This document shows, piece by piece, positions 53,716 to 61,486 of a DNA stretch of 64,000 nt. The notes under the pieces are model-generated. The model saw nothing but the letters and a program-made list of their open reading frames with translations, was not told the origin of the DNA and ran no database searches. Every line of letters begins with the position of its first letter. Positions within the stretch are counted from its first letter, which is position 1. The stretch is from Castellaniella hirudinis_A (GTDB lineage: Bacteria > Pseudomonadota > Gammaproteobacteria > Burkholderiales > Burkholderiaceae_B): assembly GCF_047468865.1 (NCBI RefSeq), contig NZ_JBLGTV010000002.1:124001-188000 (forward strand), given 5' to 3'. Position numbers and translations under genes: made by a program.

Positions 53716-53816
53716 TCCAGAAAACCGGGCTCGGCGGCCGGCCAAGGCCCCAAACGCGGGTTTTCTGGAAACGCAAAAGCCCGGGAAGGCTTTAGGGCAT
53801 GCTTTTCGGCATGCCC
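53716..53816 (-). promoter_or_regulatory. Structured rplL-rpoB spacer: attenuator and processing stems
   Basis: The 185-bp spacer holds three stems, in transcript order: GGGCATGC/GCATGCCC (53816-53795); AAAGCC/GGCTTT ending in TTTTGCG (53793-53776); and an 11-bp stem TCCAGAAAACC/GGTTTTCTGGA (53769-53716) enclosing a GC-rich inner region. In E. coli this same spacer contains a partial terminator and an RNase III site that set the rpoB to rplL ratio; the layout here fits that role. Confidence 0.6.
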
Positions 53817-53845
53817 CCGGCTCCCCGGGCGCGACAGGCAAGGTC

Positions 53846-54223
53846 TTACTTCAGTTCGACCTTGGCGCCGGCGTCTTCCAGCTTCTTCTTGGCGTCTTCG
53901 GCGGCAGCCTTGTCCACGCCTTCCTTGACGGGCTTCGGTGCGCCATCGACCAGATCCTTGGCTTCTTTCAGGCCCAGACCGGTGATTTCACGAACCGCCT
54001 TGATGACGCTGACCTTGTTGGCGCCGACTTCGGCCAGAACAACCGTGAATTCGGTTTGTTCTTCGGCGGCGGCAGCACCGCCAGCGGCCGGGGCGGTAGC
54101 CACGGCGACAGCGGCCGCAGCGGCGGACACGCCGAATTTGTCTTCCATTTCTTTGATCAGCTCGGACAGTTCGAGCACGCTCATGGCGGCGATCGCGTCC
54201 AGGATTTCAGCTTTAGTTGCCAT
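53846..54223 (-). CDS. rplL: 50S ribosomal protein L7/L12
   Basis: Stalk protein that recruits translation factors; present in several copies per ribosome. The 125-aa sequence has the dimerising N-terminal part MATKAEILDAIAAMSVLELS, an alanine-rich hinge (AAAAVAVATAPAAGGAAAA) and the conserved factor-binding domain TVVLAEVGANKVSVIKAVRE. It is the last ribosomal gene before rpoB. Confidence 0.98.
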   Translation of the reverse strand: MATKAEILDAIAAMSVLELSELIKEMEDKFGVSAAAAAVAVATAPAAGGAAAAEEQTEFTVVLAEVGANKVSVIKAVREITGLGLKEAKDLVDGAPKPVKEGVDKAAAEDAKKKLEDAGAKVELK

Positions 54224-54293
54224 TTTTAGAACTCCAGATAATTAAATAAGCCAGGTTTGGTTGTCGCTATGTCGGAACGAAATCCACAGAAAC

Positions 54294-54818
54294 TTAAGCA
54301 GCTTCTTTTTGATCGCGCACGGCCGCCAGGCCACGAACGAACTTGGTGGGGACTTCGTTGAGCGTACGCACAAACTGAGTGATCGGCGCCTGCATGGTGC
54401 CCATCAACATCGACAGCAATTCATCACGCGACGGCATCGTGGCCAGGGCCTTGACGCCATCCTGATCCAGCAGGCTGTTGGGCAAGGCCCCGCCTGAAAT
54501 GACCAGTTTGCCGTTGGTTTTCGCGAAATCGGCCAGGACCTTGGCAGCGCTGACCGGGTCGTTGCTGATCGCGTAGATCAGCGGACCCGTCAACTGAGCG
54601 GACAAGCCTTCGAAAGGCGTGCCTGCCAGGGCGCGGCGCACCAGCGTGTTTTTAAGCACACGCAGATACACCCCCGATTCTCGCGCAGTTTTGCGCAATA
54701 CGGTGACGGAAGCGACGTCCAGACCACGGTACTCGGCAATGACGATCGACTGGGCGCGACCGATTTCGGCCGAGACTTCCTCGATGACCACCGCCTTTTC
54801 TTGGCGATTGAGACTCAT
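54294..54818 (-). CDS. rplJ: 50S ribosomal protein L10
   Basis: Stalk base that holds the L7/L12 dimers. With them it represses its own translation in E. coli. The start at 54818 (MSLNRQEKAVVIEEVSAEIG) has GGAG 9 bases upstream and gives 174 aa. Core segments AEYRGLDVASVTVLRKTARE and VLKNTLVRRAL are typical. It is 70 bp upstream of rplL. Confidence 0.97.
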   Translation of the reverse strand: MSLNRQEKAVVIEEVSAEIGRAQSIVIAEYRGLDVASVTVLRKTARESGVYLRVLKNTLVRRALAGTPFEGLSAQLTGPLIYAISNDPVSAAKVLADFAKTNGKLVISGGALPNSLLDQDGVKALATMPSRDELLSMLMGTMQAPITQFVRTLNEVPTKFVRGLAAVRDQKEAA

Positions 54819-55035
54819 GGTTGAACACTCCTTCAAACGATACTGGGGAAACCCCCAGCATCAACCGAATGCGGCGCACCTGGACGAGTTCATAATGAAA
54901 TCTTCCTGGGCGCCGTCTACGCTAGATCCGGCGGTGGCCGGGATTAAGCCGCCACCCTGCCGAAACAGGGCTTGGGCTCTAGCGGTCTTTGACAGCAGCG
55001 GCCCGCCCGGAGGCGAACCGCAGCCCAAAGTTCTG
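54819..55035 (-). promoter_or_regulatory. rplJ leader, candidate L10 autoregulatory RNA
   Basis: The 217-nt spacer between rplA and rplJ is long for this operon and rich in inverted repeats, ending with a clear hairpin CTGGGG-gttt-CCCCAG (54858-54843) about 24 nt before the rplJ ATG. An L10(L12) binding leader with a kink-turn lies at this place in many bacteria. I did not verify a kink-turn here. Confidence 0.5.
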
Positions 55036-55737
55036 TTAAGCCTGCGCGGCCAAAGAGGCCAATTCGACGCGCGCGCCGCCACCCATGGTGGAGGACACGG
55101 CGACCTTGCGCAGGTAAATACCCTTGGCGGCAGCCGGACGGGCCTTGTTCAGGGCTTCGATCAGGGCAGCCAGGTTGGTCTGCAGTTTTTCGACGTCGAA
55201 CGAAGCACGACCGATGGTGGCATGGATGATGCCGGCCTTGTCGGTGCGATACTGGATCTGGCCGGCCTTGGCGTTTTTCACCGCAGTGGCGACGTCGGGC
55301 GTGACCGTGCCGACCTTGGGGTTGGGCATCAGGCCGCGAGGACCCAGAACCTGGCCCAGCGCGCCCACGACGCGCATGGTGTCAGGCGAGGCGATGACCA
55401 CGTCGAAGTCGATGTTGCCGGCCTTGATGCTGGCGGCCAGGTCGTCCATGCCGACGATATCGGCGCCGGCGGCCTTGGCGGCCTCGGCTTTTTCGCCCTG
55501 GGCGAAGACGGCGACCCGCATCGTTTTACCCGTGCCCGCGGGCAGCACGACGGAGCCGCGCACCAGCTGGTCGGATTTACGGGCGTCGATGCCCAGCTGC
55601 ACGGCCACGTCGATGGATTCATCGAACTTGGCGGTGGCGGTTTCCTTGACCAAAGCCAGCGCGTCGGTCACGGGGTACAGTTTGGTGCGGTCGATCTTGG
55701 CCGCGATGGCGGCGGCGCGTTTACTGAGCTTGGCCAT
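55036..55737 (-). CDS. rplA: 50S ribosomal protein L1
   Basis: L1-stalk protein that helps E-site tRNA leave; in E. coli it also represses its operon by binding the rplK leader. The 233-aa protein has MAKLSKRAAAIAAKIDRTKL and the conserved GPRGLMPNPKVGTVTPDVA loop. It starts 2 bp after the rplK stop, consistent with coupled synthesis. Confidence 0.98.
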   Translation of the reverse strand: MAKLSKRAAAIAAKIDRTKLYPVTDALALVKETATAKFDESIDVAVQLGIDARKSDQLVRGSVVLPAGTGKTMRVAVFAQGEKAEAAKAAGADIVGMDDLAASIKAGNIDFDVVIASPDTMRVVGALGQVLGPRGLMPNPKVGTVTPDVATAVKNAKAGQIQYRTDKAGIIHATIGRASFDVEKLQTNLAALIEALNKARPAAAKGIYLRKVAVSSTMGGGARVELASLAAQA

Positions 55738-55739
55738 GA

Positions 55740-56174
55740 TTACACCACCCCTTCGACGTCAATGCCCATGCTGCGGGCGCTACCGGCAATCGTCCGAACG
55801 GCGGCATCCAGATCGGCTGCCGTCAGGTCGGGTTCTTTGGTCTTGGCGATTTCCTCGGCCTGGGCGCGCGTCAGCGAACCGACCTTTTCGGAATTGGGCC
55901 GTGCGGAAGCCTTCTGGATGCCAGCAGCCTTCTTGATCAGGATGGTGGCCGGCGGCGTCTTCATGATGAAGGTGAAGCTCTTGTCGGCAAACGCGGTGAT
56001 CACCACGGGGATCGGCAGACCGGGTTCCATGCCTTGGGTCTTGGCATTGAAGGCCTTGCAGAATTCCATGATATTCAGACCGCGCTGACCCAGCGCCGGC
56101 CCGATCGGGGGAGAAGGATTGGCTTTGCCAGCTGGCACTTGCAGCTTGATGAAGCCGACGATTTTTTTCGCCAT
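55740..56174 (-). CDS. rplK: 50S ribosomal protein L11
   Basis: Forms the GTPase-associated centre with 23S rRNA and is needed for the RelA stringent response. The 144-aa sequence begins MAKKIVGFIKLQVPAGKANP, with the proline-rich N-terminal PSPPIGPALGQRGLNIMEFC linked to thiostrepton binding. It is between nusG and rplA. Confidence 0.98.
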   Translation of the reverse strand: MAKKIVGFIKLQVPAGKANPSPPIGPALGQRGLNIMEFCKAFNAKTQGMEPGLPIPVVITAFADKSFTFIMKTPPATILIKKAAGIQKASARPNSEKVGSLTRAQAEEIAKTKEPDLTAADLDAAVRTIAGSARSMGIDVEGVV

Positions 56175-56304
56175 GTGATGCTCCTGTCGGGTAATTGCGC
56201 CCTGCCGTCAAGACAGGGCTCCCCGGGTTGAATAAGCCGTCAGGCTTCGGCCGAAACGGTCAGCCCGGGAAAAGGCTGGCCGGGGCGGCCTGACGGCGCG
56301 GATG
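56175..56304 (-). promoter_or_regulatory. rplK leader with nested stems, candidate L1 operator
   Basis: In the 130-nt nusG-rplK spacer, GCCGTCAGGC (56236-56245) pairs perfectly with GCCTGACGGC (56288-56297), enclosing a further GGCCAGCC/GGCTGACC stem (one G-U pair). Nearer the gene, GCCCTG-CAGGGC forms a second hairpin. L1 binds an rplK leader in E. coli, so an L1-responsive fold is a reasonable guess; a nusG terminator or read-through site is the alternative. Confidence 0.4.
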
Positions 56305-56838
56305 TCAGACTTTTTCGACCTGACTGAAATCGAGTTCGACCGGCGTGGCGCGACCGAAAATCGTGACGGACACGCGAACCTTGCTTTTCTCGTAGTTGAC
56401 TTCTTCGACGTTGCCGTTGAAATCGGCAAACGGGCCTTCTTTGACCCGGACGGTTTCGCCGATCTCGAAAAGCACCTTGGGACGCGGTTTTTCCACGCCT
56501 TCTTCCATCTGGGACAGGATTTTCTCGACTTCGCGTTCGGAAATCGGGGCGGGACGATTGCCCGAGCCGCCCAGAAACCCGGTGACGCGGTTGGTGCTTT
56601 TTACCAAGTGCCAGGTCTCGTCGGTGAGTTCCATTTCGACCAGGACGTAGCCGGGGAAAATCCGGCGCTCGGTGATCGACTTACGGCCGTCCTTGATTTC
56701 GACGACTTCTTCGGAAGGAACCAAAATGCGCCCAAAGGCATCCTGCAGCTCGGCGCGCTCGATGCGTTCGACCAAGGCTTTGTGGACGCTTTTTTCCATG
56801 CCTGAATAGACATGGACGACGTACCATCGTTTGCTCAT
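56305..56838 (-). CDS. nusG: Transcription antitermination factor NusG
   Basis: Elongation factor that binds RNA polymerase and couples it to Rho or the ribosome. The start at 56838 (MSKRWYVVHVYSGMEKSVHK) gives 177 aa. NGN domain motifs GYVLVEMELTDETWHLVKST and the C-terminal KOW motif GETVRVKEGPFADFNGNVEE are intact. It is 14 bp after secE. Confidence 0.98.
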   Translation of the reverse strand: MSKRWYVVHVYSGMEKSVHKALVERIERAELQDAFGRILVPSEEVVEIKDGRKSITERRIFPGYVLVEMELTDETWHLVKSTNRVTGFLGGSGNRPAPISEREVEKILSQMEEGVEKPRPKVLFEIGETVRVKEGPFADFNGNVEEVNYEKSKVRVSVTIFGRATPVELDFSQVEKV

Positions 56839-56852
56839 GCAGTGATTTTTCC

Positions 56853-57233
56853 TTAGTTCCAGCCCAGCAGCAGGCCGTAGATTACCCAGCCCAGCAGCTT
56901 GTCGGCCACCCACAACAGCGCGCCCATGGCCACCACGAAGGCAAATACGATGGCGGTCATGCGGGTGGTTTCCTGGCGCGAAGGCCAGACCACGCGGCGG
57001 GTTTCGTTGTAGGCTTCGCGGCCGAAAGCCAGGGTGCGGCGGCCCGTGTCGCTGAAAACGACAATCAGGGCGGCCGCGACCAGGCCGGCGATGAACGCGC
57101 CCACCCGGACATAGATATTCTGGTCGATCAGAACCGAATAGGCCACGATGCCTGCGGCCAGAATCAGCACGGCCAGGCCGAGCTTGAGCCGGTCTGCGGT
57201 TCTGTTGACGGTTTCGATGTTCTGATGAGACAT
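56853..57233 (-). CDS. secE: Preprotein translocase subunit SecE
   Basis: Clamp subunit of the SecYEG channel. The 126-aa protein has three hydrophobic helices (about 16-38, 43-62, 92-116), like E. coli SecE, with the conserved amphipathic helix REAYNETRRVVWPSRQETTR before the last one. It follows tRNA-Trp by 40 bp and precedes nusG, the conserved order. Confidence 0.96.
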   Translation of the reverse strand: MSHQNIETVNRTADRLKLGLAVLILAAGIVAYSVLIDQNIYVRVGAFIAGLVAAALIVVFSDTGRRTLAFGREAYNETRRVVWPSRQETTRMTAIVFAFVVAMGALLWVADKLLGWVIYGLLLGWN

Positions 57234-57273
57234 GTTGTGGCGGCTGGCACCGCAATGGCGGTGAAATGAATGG

Positions 57274-57349
57274 TGGCAGGGGCAGAAGGAATCGAACCCT
57301 CAACCTTCGGTTTTGGAGACCGACGCTCTGCCAATTGAGCTATACCCCT
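57274..57349 (-). tRNA. tRNA-Trp (anticodon CCA)
   Basis: 76 nt including an encoded 3' CCA. Acceptor AGGGGTA pairs with TGCCCCT (one mismatch-like wobble area), the D-arm is AGCTCAATTGGCAGAGC, the anticodon stem-loop is TCGGTCTCCAAAACCGA with CCA, and the T-arm is GAGGGTTCGATTCCTTC. It lies immediately before secE, a common position for tRNA-Trp in proteobacteria. Confidence 0.95.
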
Positions 57350-57356
57350 AGACCCG

Positions 57357-57390
57357 AAAAACGGTGGCGTGGCGACACACCACCGTTTTT
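57357..57390 (-). terminator. Intrinsic terminator between tuf and tRNA-Trp
   Basis: AAAAACGGTGG and CCACCGTTTTT form a perfect 11-bp stem around a 12-nt loop with T5 at its end on the minus strand. Its 3' end is only 7 bp from the first base of tRNA-Trp. Confidence 0.75.
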
Positions 57391-57398
57391 AAAACAGC

Positions 57399-57421
57399 AT
57401 GATGGGCGGCCAGCCCATCAT
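57399..57421 (-). terminator. Hairpin directly after the second tuf gene
   Basis: ATGATGGGC and GCCCATCAT (9-bp stem) around TGGCC, followed on the minus strand by GCTGTTTT, 12 bp after the tuf stop. Together with the next hairpin it forms a tandem end for the tRNA-tuf transcript. Confidence 0.6.
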
Positions 57422-57433
57422 TATACAACAAAA

Positions 57434-58624
<1,191 letters not shown>

Positions 58625-58666
58625 GGCAGACTCCTGTGAGGAATAAGAGAGCTGATATAGAAATTG

Positions 58667-58741
<75 letters not shown>

Positions 58742-58774
58742 GTAAATCGTGTTGGACTGTCAGCCATGACCCGC

Positions 58775-58848
58775 TGGAGCGGGTGAAGGGAATCGAACCC
58801 TCGTCGTAAGCTTGGAAGGCTTCTGCTCTACCATTGAGCTACACCCGC
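58775..58848 (-). tRNA. tRNA-Gly (anticodon TCC)
   Basis: 74 nt with encoded CCA. Acceptor GCGGGTG pairs with CACCCGC, anticodon arm GAAGCCTTCCAAGCTTA with TCC, T-arm CGAGGGTTCGATTCCCTTC. It is 33 bp upstream of tRNA-Thr in the tRNA-tuf transcript. Confidence 0.96.
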
Positions 58849-58898
58849 GAGTGAATCCCTGCTGACAGTGTTTTCCGTGTAAAAGAAAACGCTTGCTT

Positions 58899-58985
58899 TG
58901 GTGGTGGGAGTTGGATTCGAACCAACGTAGGCGCAAGGCCAACAGATTTACAGTCTGCCCCCTTTAACCACTCGGGCACCCCACC
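58899..58985 (-). tRNA. tRNA-Tyr (anticodon GTA)
   Basis: 87 nt class II tRNA with a long variable arm and encoded CCA. Acceptor GGTGGGG pairs with TCCCACC (one G-U pair), anticodon arm GCAGACTGTAAATCTGT with GTA, T-arm GTTGGTTCGAATCCAAC. It is the first gene after the consensus-like promoter at 59001-59029. Confidence 0.96.
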
Positions 58986-59000
58986 TAAAGCGAATTGCGA

Positions 59001-59029
59001 ATTATGAAGATGTTTTTTGCTTGTGTCAA
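59001..59029 (-). promoter_or_regulatory. Near-consensus promoter of the tRNA-Tyr/Gly/Thr-tuf operon
   Basis: On the minus strand TTGACA (59029-59024), 17 bp, CATAAT (59006-59001): a perfect -35, ideal spacing and 5/6 at -10. It ends 15 bp before the first base of tRNA-Tyr and starts 14 bp after the parB stop. Confidence 0.85.
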
Positions 59030-59042
59030 GCGGCCTTGGGTT

Positions 59043-59975
59043 TTATTGTGGTTCTTCCAACACGTTCGCCAGCCCTTGGCGCGCCAGCAGGGCATCCAGG
59101 TGGCCCCAGTCCGAGAAGTCGATGATCAGCTGGCCGCCTTTGCGCGTGCCGGTCTTGATGCGCACGCGGGTGCCCAGGTGATCCGCCAGCGATTTTTCCA
59201 GCCGGGCCAGATCCCCCTGCCCCGGTTTCGCATCGGCCCGAGCCACCCGCCCCGCCGGGGTCTGGATGACTTCGTCTTCTTCGCGCAGCGCCCGCGCAAC
59301 CCTTTTTTCGGTGTCGCGCACCGACAGGCGCTTGGCGATGACTTCCTGCGCCAACAGAATCTGGCGGGCCGCGTCCGTCGCCAGCAAGGCACGCGCATGG
59401 CCCATGTCGATGTCCCCGGCCAGCAGCATGGTCTGCACCGGCTCGGCCAGGTTGAGCAGCCGCAGCAAATTGCTGGTGGCCGAGCGTGAGCGGCCAATTG
59501 CCGTGGCGGCCTGCTCGTGGGTCAGACCGAATTCGTCCAGCAGGCGTCGCACGCCATGCGCTTCTTCCAGAGGGTTCAGATCCTCGCGCTGGATGTTTTC
59601 GATCAGGGCCATGGCCGCCGCGTGTTCGTCCGCCACGTCGCGCACCAGGACGGGCACCGCGTCCAGATCCGCGATTTGCGCTGCGCGAAAACGCCGTTCG
59701 CCCGCGATGATTTCATACTGCCCCGGCTCATCGGCCAAGGGCCGCACCAGGATCGGCTGCATGATGCCCTGCGTGCGGATGGAATCCGCCAGATCGTTCA
59801 GGGCTTCTTCATCCATGCGGGTGCGGGGCTGGTAGCGCCCCGCCCGCAGCGCCGCCAGCGGCAGCTGGCTGGGCGCGGCGGCCGCATTGCCGCTCCCGAC
59901 CTGATCCAAGGCCCCGCGATCCTCACCCAGCAGGGCGTCCAGACCGCGCCCCAGACCTTTTTTTCGTGTCGCCAT
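59043..59975 (-). CDS. parB: Chromosome partitioning protein ParB
   Basis: CTP-dependent clamp that loads at parS and spreads on origin DNA. The start at 59975 (MATRKKGLGRGLDALLGED) has AGGA 9 bases upstream and gives 310 aa. The CTP-binding motifs YEIIAGERRFRAAQIADLDA and ENIQREDLNPLEEAHGVRRL, the parS-reading helix-turn-helix TIGRS-like ATAIGRSRSATSNLLRLLNL, and the C-terminal dimerisation domain are present. A perfect parS lies at 63454-63469. It is downstream of parA by 31 bp. Confidence 0.96.
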   Translation of the reverse strand: MATRKKGLGRGLDALLGEDRGALDQVGSGNAAAAPSQLPLAALRAGRYQPRTRMDEEALNDLADSIRTQGIMQPILVRPLADEPGQYEIIAGERRFRAAQIADLDAVPVLVRDVADEHAAAMALIENIQREDLNPLEEAHGVRRLLDEFGLTHEQAATAIGRSRSATSNLLRLLNLAEPVQTMLLAGDIDMGHARALLATDAARQILLAQEVIAKRLSVRDTEKRVARALREEDEVIQTPAGRVARADAKPGQGDLARLEKSLADHLGTRVRIKTGTRKGGQLIIDFSDWGHLDALLARQGLANVLEEPQ

Positions 59976-60006
59976 TTCTTTGTCCTGTTCTGTTGTCGCT
60001 GTGTGT

Positions 60007-60819
60007 TCAGGCGGCACGGCGCCGCACCCGCCCACCGACGCGCCGAATGAGTTCTTCGCCAAATTGCAGGTAGGCCTTGGCGCCCCGCGATGATTTGTCG
60101 TACACCACCCCGGGCATGCCATGGCTGGGGGCTTCCGCCAACCGGACGTTGCGGGGGATGACGGTCTTGAACACCTTATCGCCAAAATGCGACACCAGCT
60201 GATCCGATACCTGCTGCTGCAGGGTAACTCGCCGATCGAACATCACCCGCAACAAGCCGATGAGTTCCAGCGAGGTGTTGAGATTGCGGTAGATGCGCTT
60301 GATCGTATTGACCAGATCGGACAACCCCTCCAGAGCGAAATATTCGCACTGCATGGGGATGATCACCCCATCCGCGCTGGCCAGGCCGTTCAGGGTCAGC
60401 AGCGACAGCGTCGGCGGGCAGTCGATCAGGATGAAGTCATAGGCATCGGCGACCTGCGTCAATGCCTGCTTGAGCTGCATTTCGCGGTTGTCCATCCCCA
60501 CCAGATCGATTTCCGCCCCGGAGAGTTCCCGATTGGACGGCAGGACATCGTATCCCCCGGATTCGGAGCGCATGCAAGCCTCGGCGATCCGGGCCTCGCC
60601 GATCAGCACCTGATACAGGTTGATTTCGGCCTGATTCTTGTCGATCCCGCTGCCCATGGTGGCGTTGCCCTGAGGATCCAGGTCGATCAGCAGCACCCGC
60701 TGGCCGTGCATGGCCAGCGCCGCCGACAAATTGATGGCCGTCGTGGTTTTTCCCACGCCGCCTTTTTGATTGGCAATGCAAAACACGCGGGCGGAGGGTT
60801 TCTGGCTAGCAGGGGTCAT
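60007..60819 (-). CDS. parA: Chromosome partitioning ATPase ParA
   Basis: Nucleoid-binding ATPase that moves ParB-parS complexes. The start at 60819 (MTPASQKPSARVFCIANQK) has AAGGA upstream and gives 270 aa. The deviant Walker A KGGVGKTTTAINL, Walker A-prime LLIDLDPQGN and Walker B FILIDCPPTLS are clear. A basic tail (RRVGGRVRRRAA) may help DNA binding. It overlaps the rsmG stop by 14 bp. Confidence 0.96.
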   Translation of the reverse strand: MTPASQKPSARVFCIANQKGGVGKTTTAINLSAALAMHGQRVLLIDLDPQGNATMGSGIDKNQAEINLYQVLIGEARIAEACMRSESGGYDVLPSNRELSGAEIDLVGMDNREMQLKQALTQVADAYDFILIDCPPTLSLLTLNGLASADGVIIPMQCEYFALEGLSDLVNTIKRIYRNLNTSLELIGLLRVMFDRRVTLQQQVSDQLVSHFGDKVFKTVIPRNVRLAEAPSHGMPGVVYDKSSRGAKAYLQFGEELIRRVGGRVRRRAA

Positions 60820-61486
60820 GGGTTTCCTTGAGGCCGAGTTCCAGCAGGCAGCGCTGCGCCGGGAGCTGGGGAACATGCAACACGGTATGCGACCGGATCA
60901 TCCAGGGGCTGTTGGCTTCCAGCTGCCGGATTTCTTCTTCGGGGTACTGGCCCTTCATGGCCCATAGCCCGCCTTCGCCGGCCCGGTGATGGCCTGCTAT
61001 CCGGGCAAAATCCAACAAAGAGGCAAATGCGCGGGAAATCACGATATCCGCCTGCTGGCTGGGCAGCGCTTCGATGCGTCCATGAATGGACTGCACGTTG
61101 GGCAGATCCAGCGCGCCCGCGGCCTGGCGGATGAAGGCGGTCTTTTTGCCGACGGCATCCACGCAGGTGACGCGCCAGTCCGGCTGGCAGATACCCAGGA
61201 TGATACCCGGCAAGCCGGCACCCGAGCCCATGTCCGCGACCCGGGTATTGCGCCCCGCGCGATGCCGGCGCAGCACAGGCACCACGGCCAGGCTGTCGAA
61301 CACGTGCTGAACCAGCATATCCGCTGGCTGGCGGATGGCCGTCAGGTTATAGGCCTTGTTCCAACGCTGCAATTGCTGCAGATAGGCAAGCAGCCGATCC
61401 GCATGCACGGCGTCGTCCGCCATGTGCAGCGCATCCAGGGCCGCCAGCAGCGCCGGGCGGTATGACAGGAATGGATTGCTGGTCAT
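60806..61486 (-). CDS. rsmG: 16S rRNA (guanine527-N7)-methyltransferase RsmG
   Basis: SAM-dependent methylation of G527 in 16S rRNA, formerly GidB. The start at 61486 overlaps the mnmG stop as ATGA and gives 226 aa. The SAM motif VADMGSGAGLPGIILGI and the later RIEALPSQQADIVISRAFAS region are typical. It is between mnmG and parA, the near-origin order found across proteobacteria. Confidence 0.96.
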   Translation of the reverse strand: MTSNPFLSYRPALLAALDALHMADDAVHADRLLAYLQQLQRWNKAYNLTAIRQPADMLVQHVFDSLAVVPVLRRHRAGRNTRVADMGSGAGLPGIILGICQPDWRVTCVDAVGKKTAFIRQAAGALDLPNVQSIHGRIEALPSQQADIVISRAFASLLDFARIAGHHRAGEGGLWAMKGQYPEEEIRQLEANSPWMIRSHTVLHVPQLPAQRCLLELGLKETHDPC

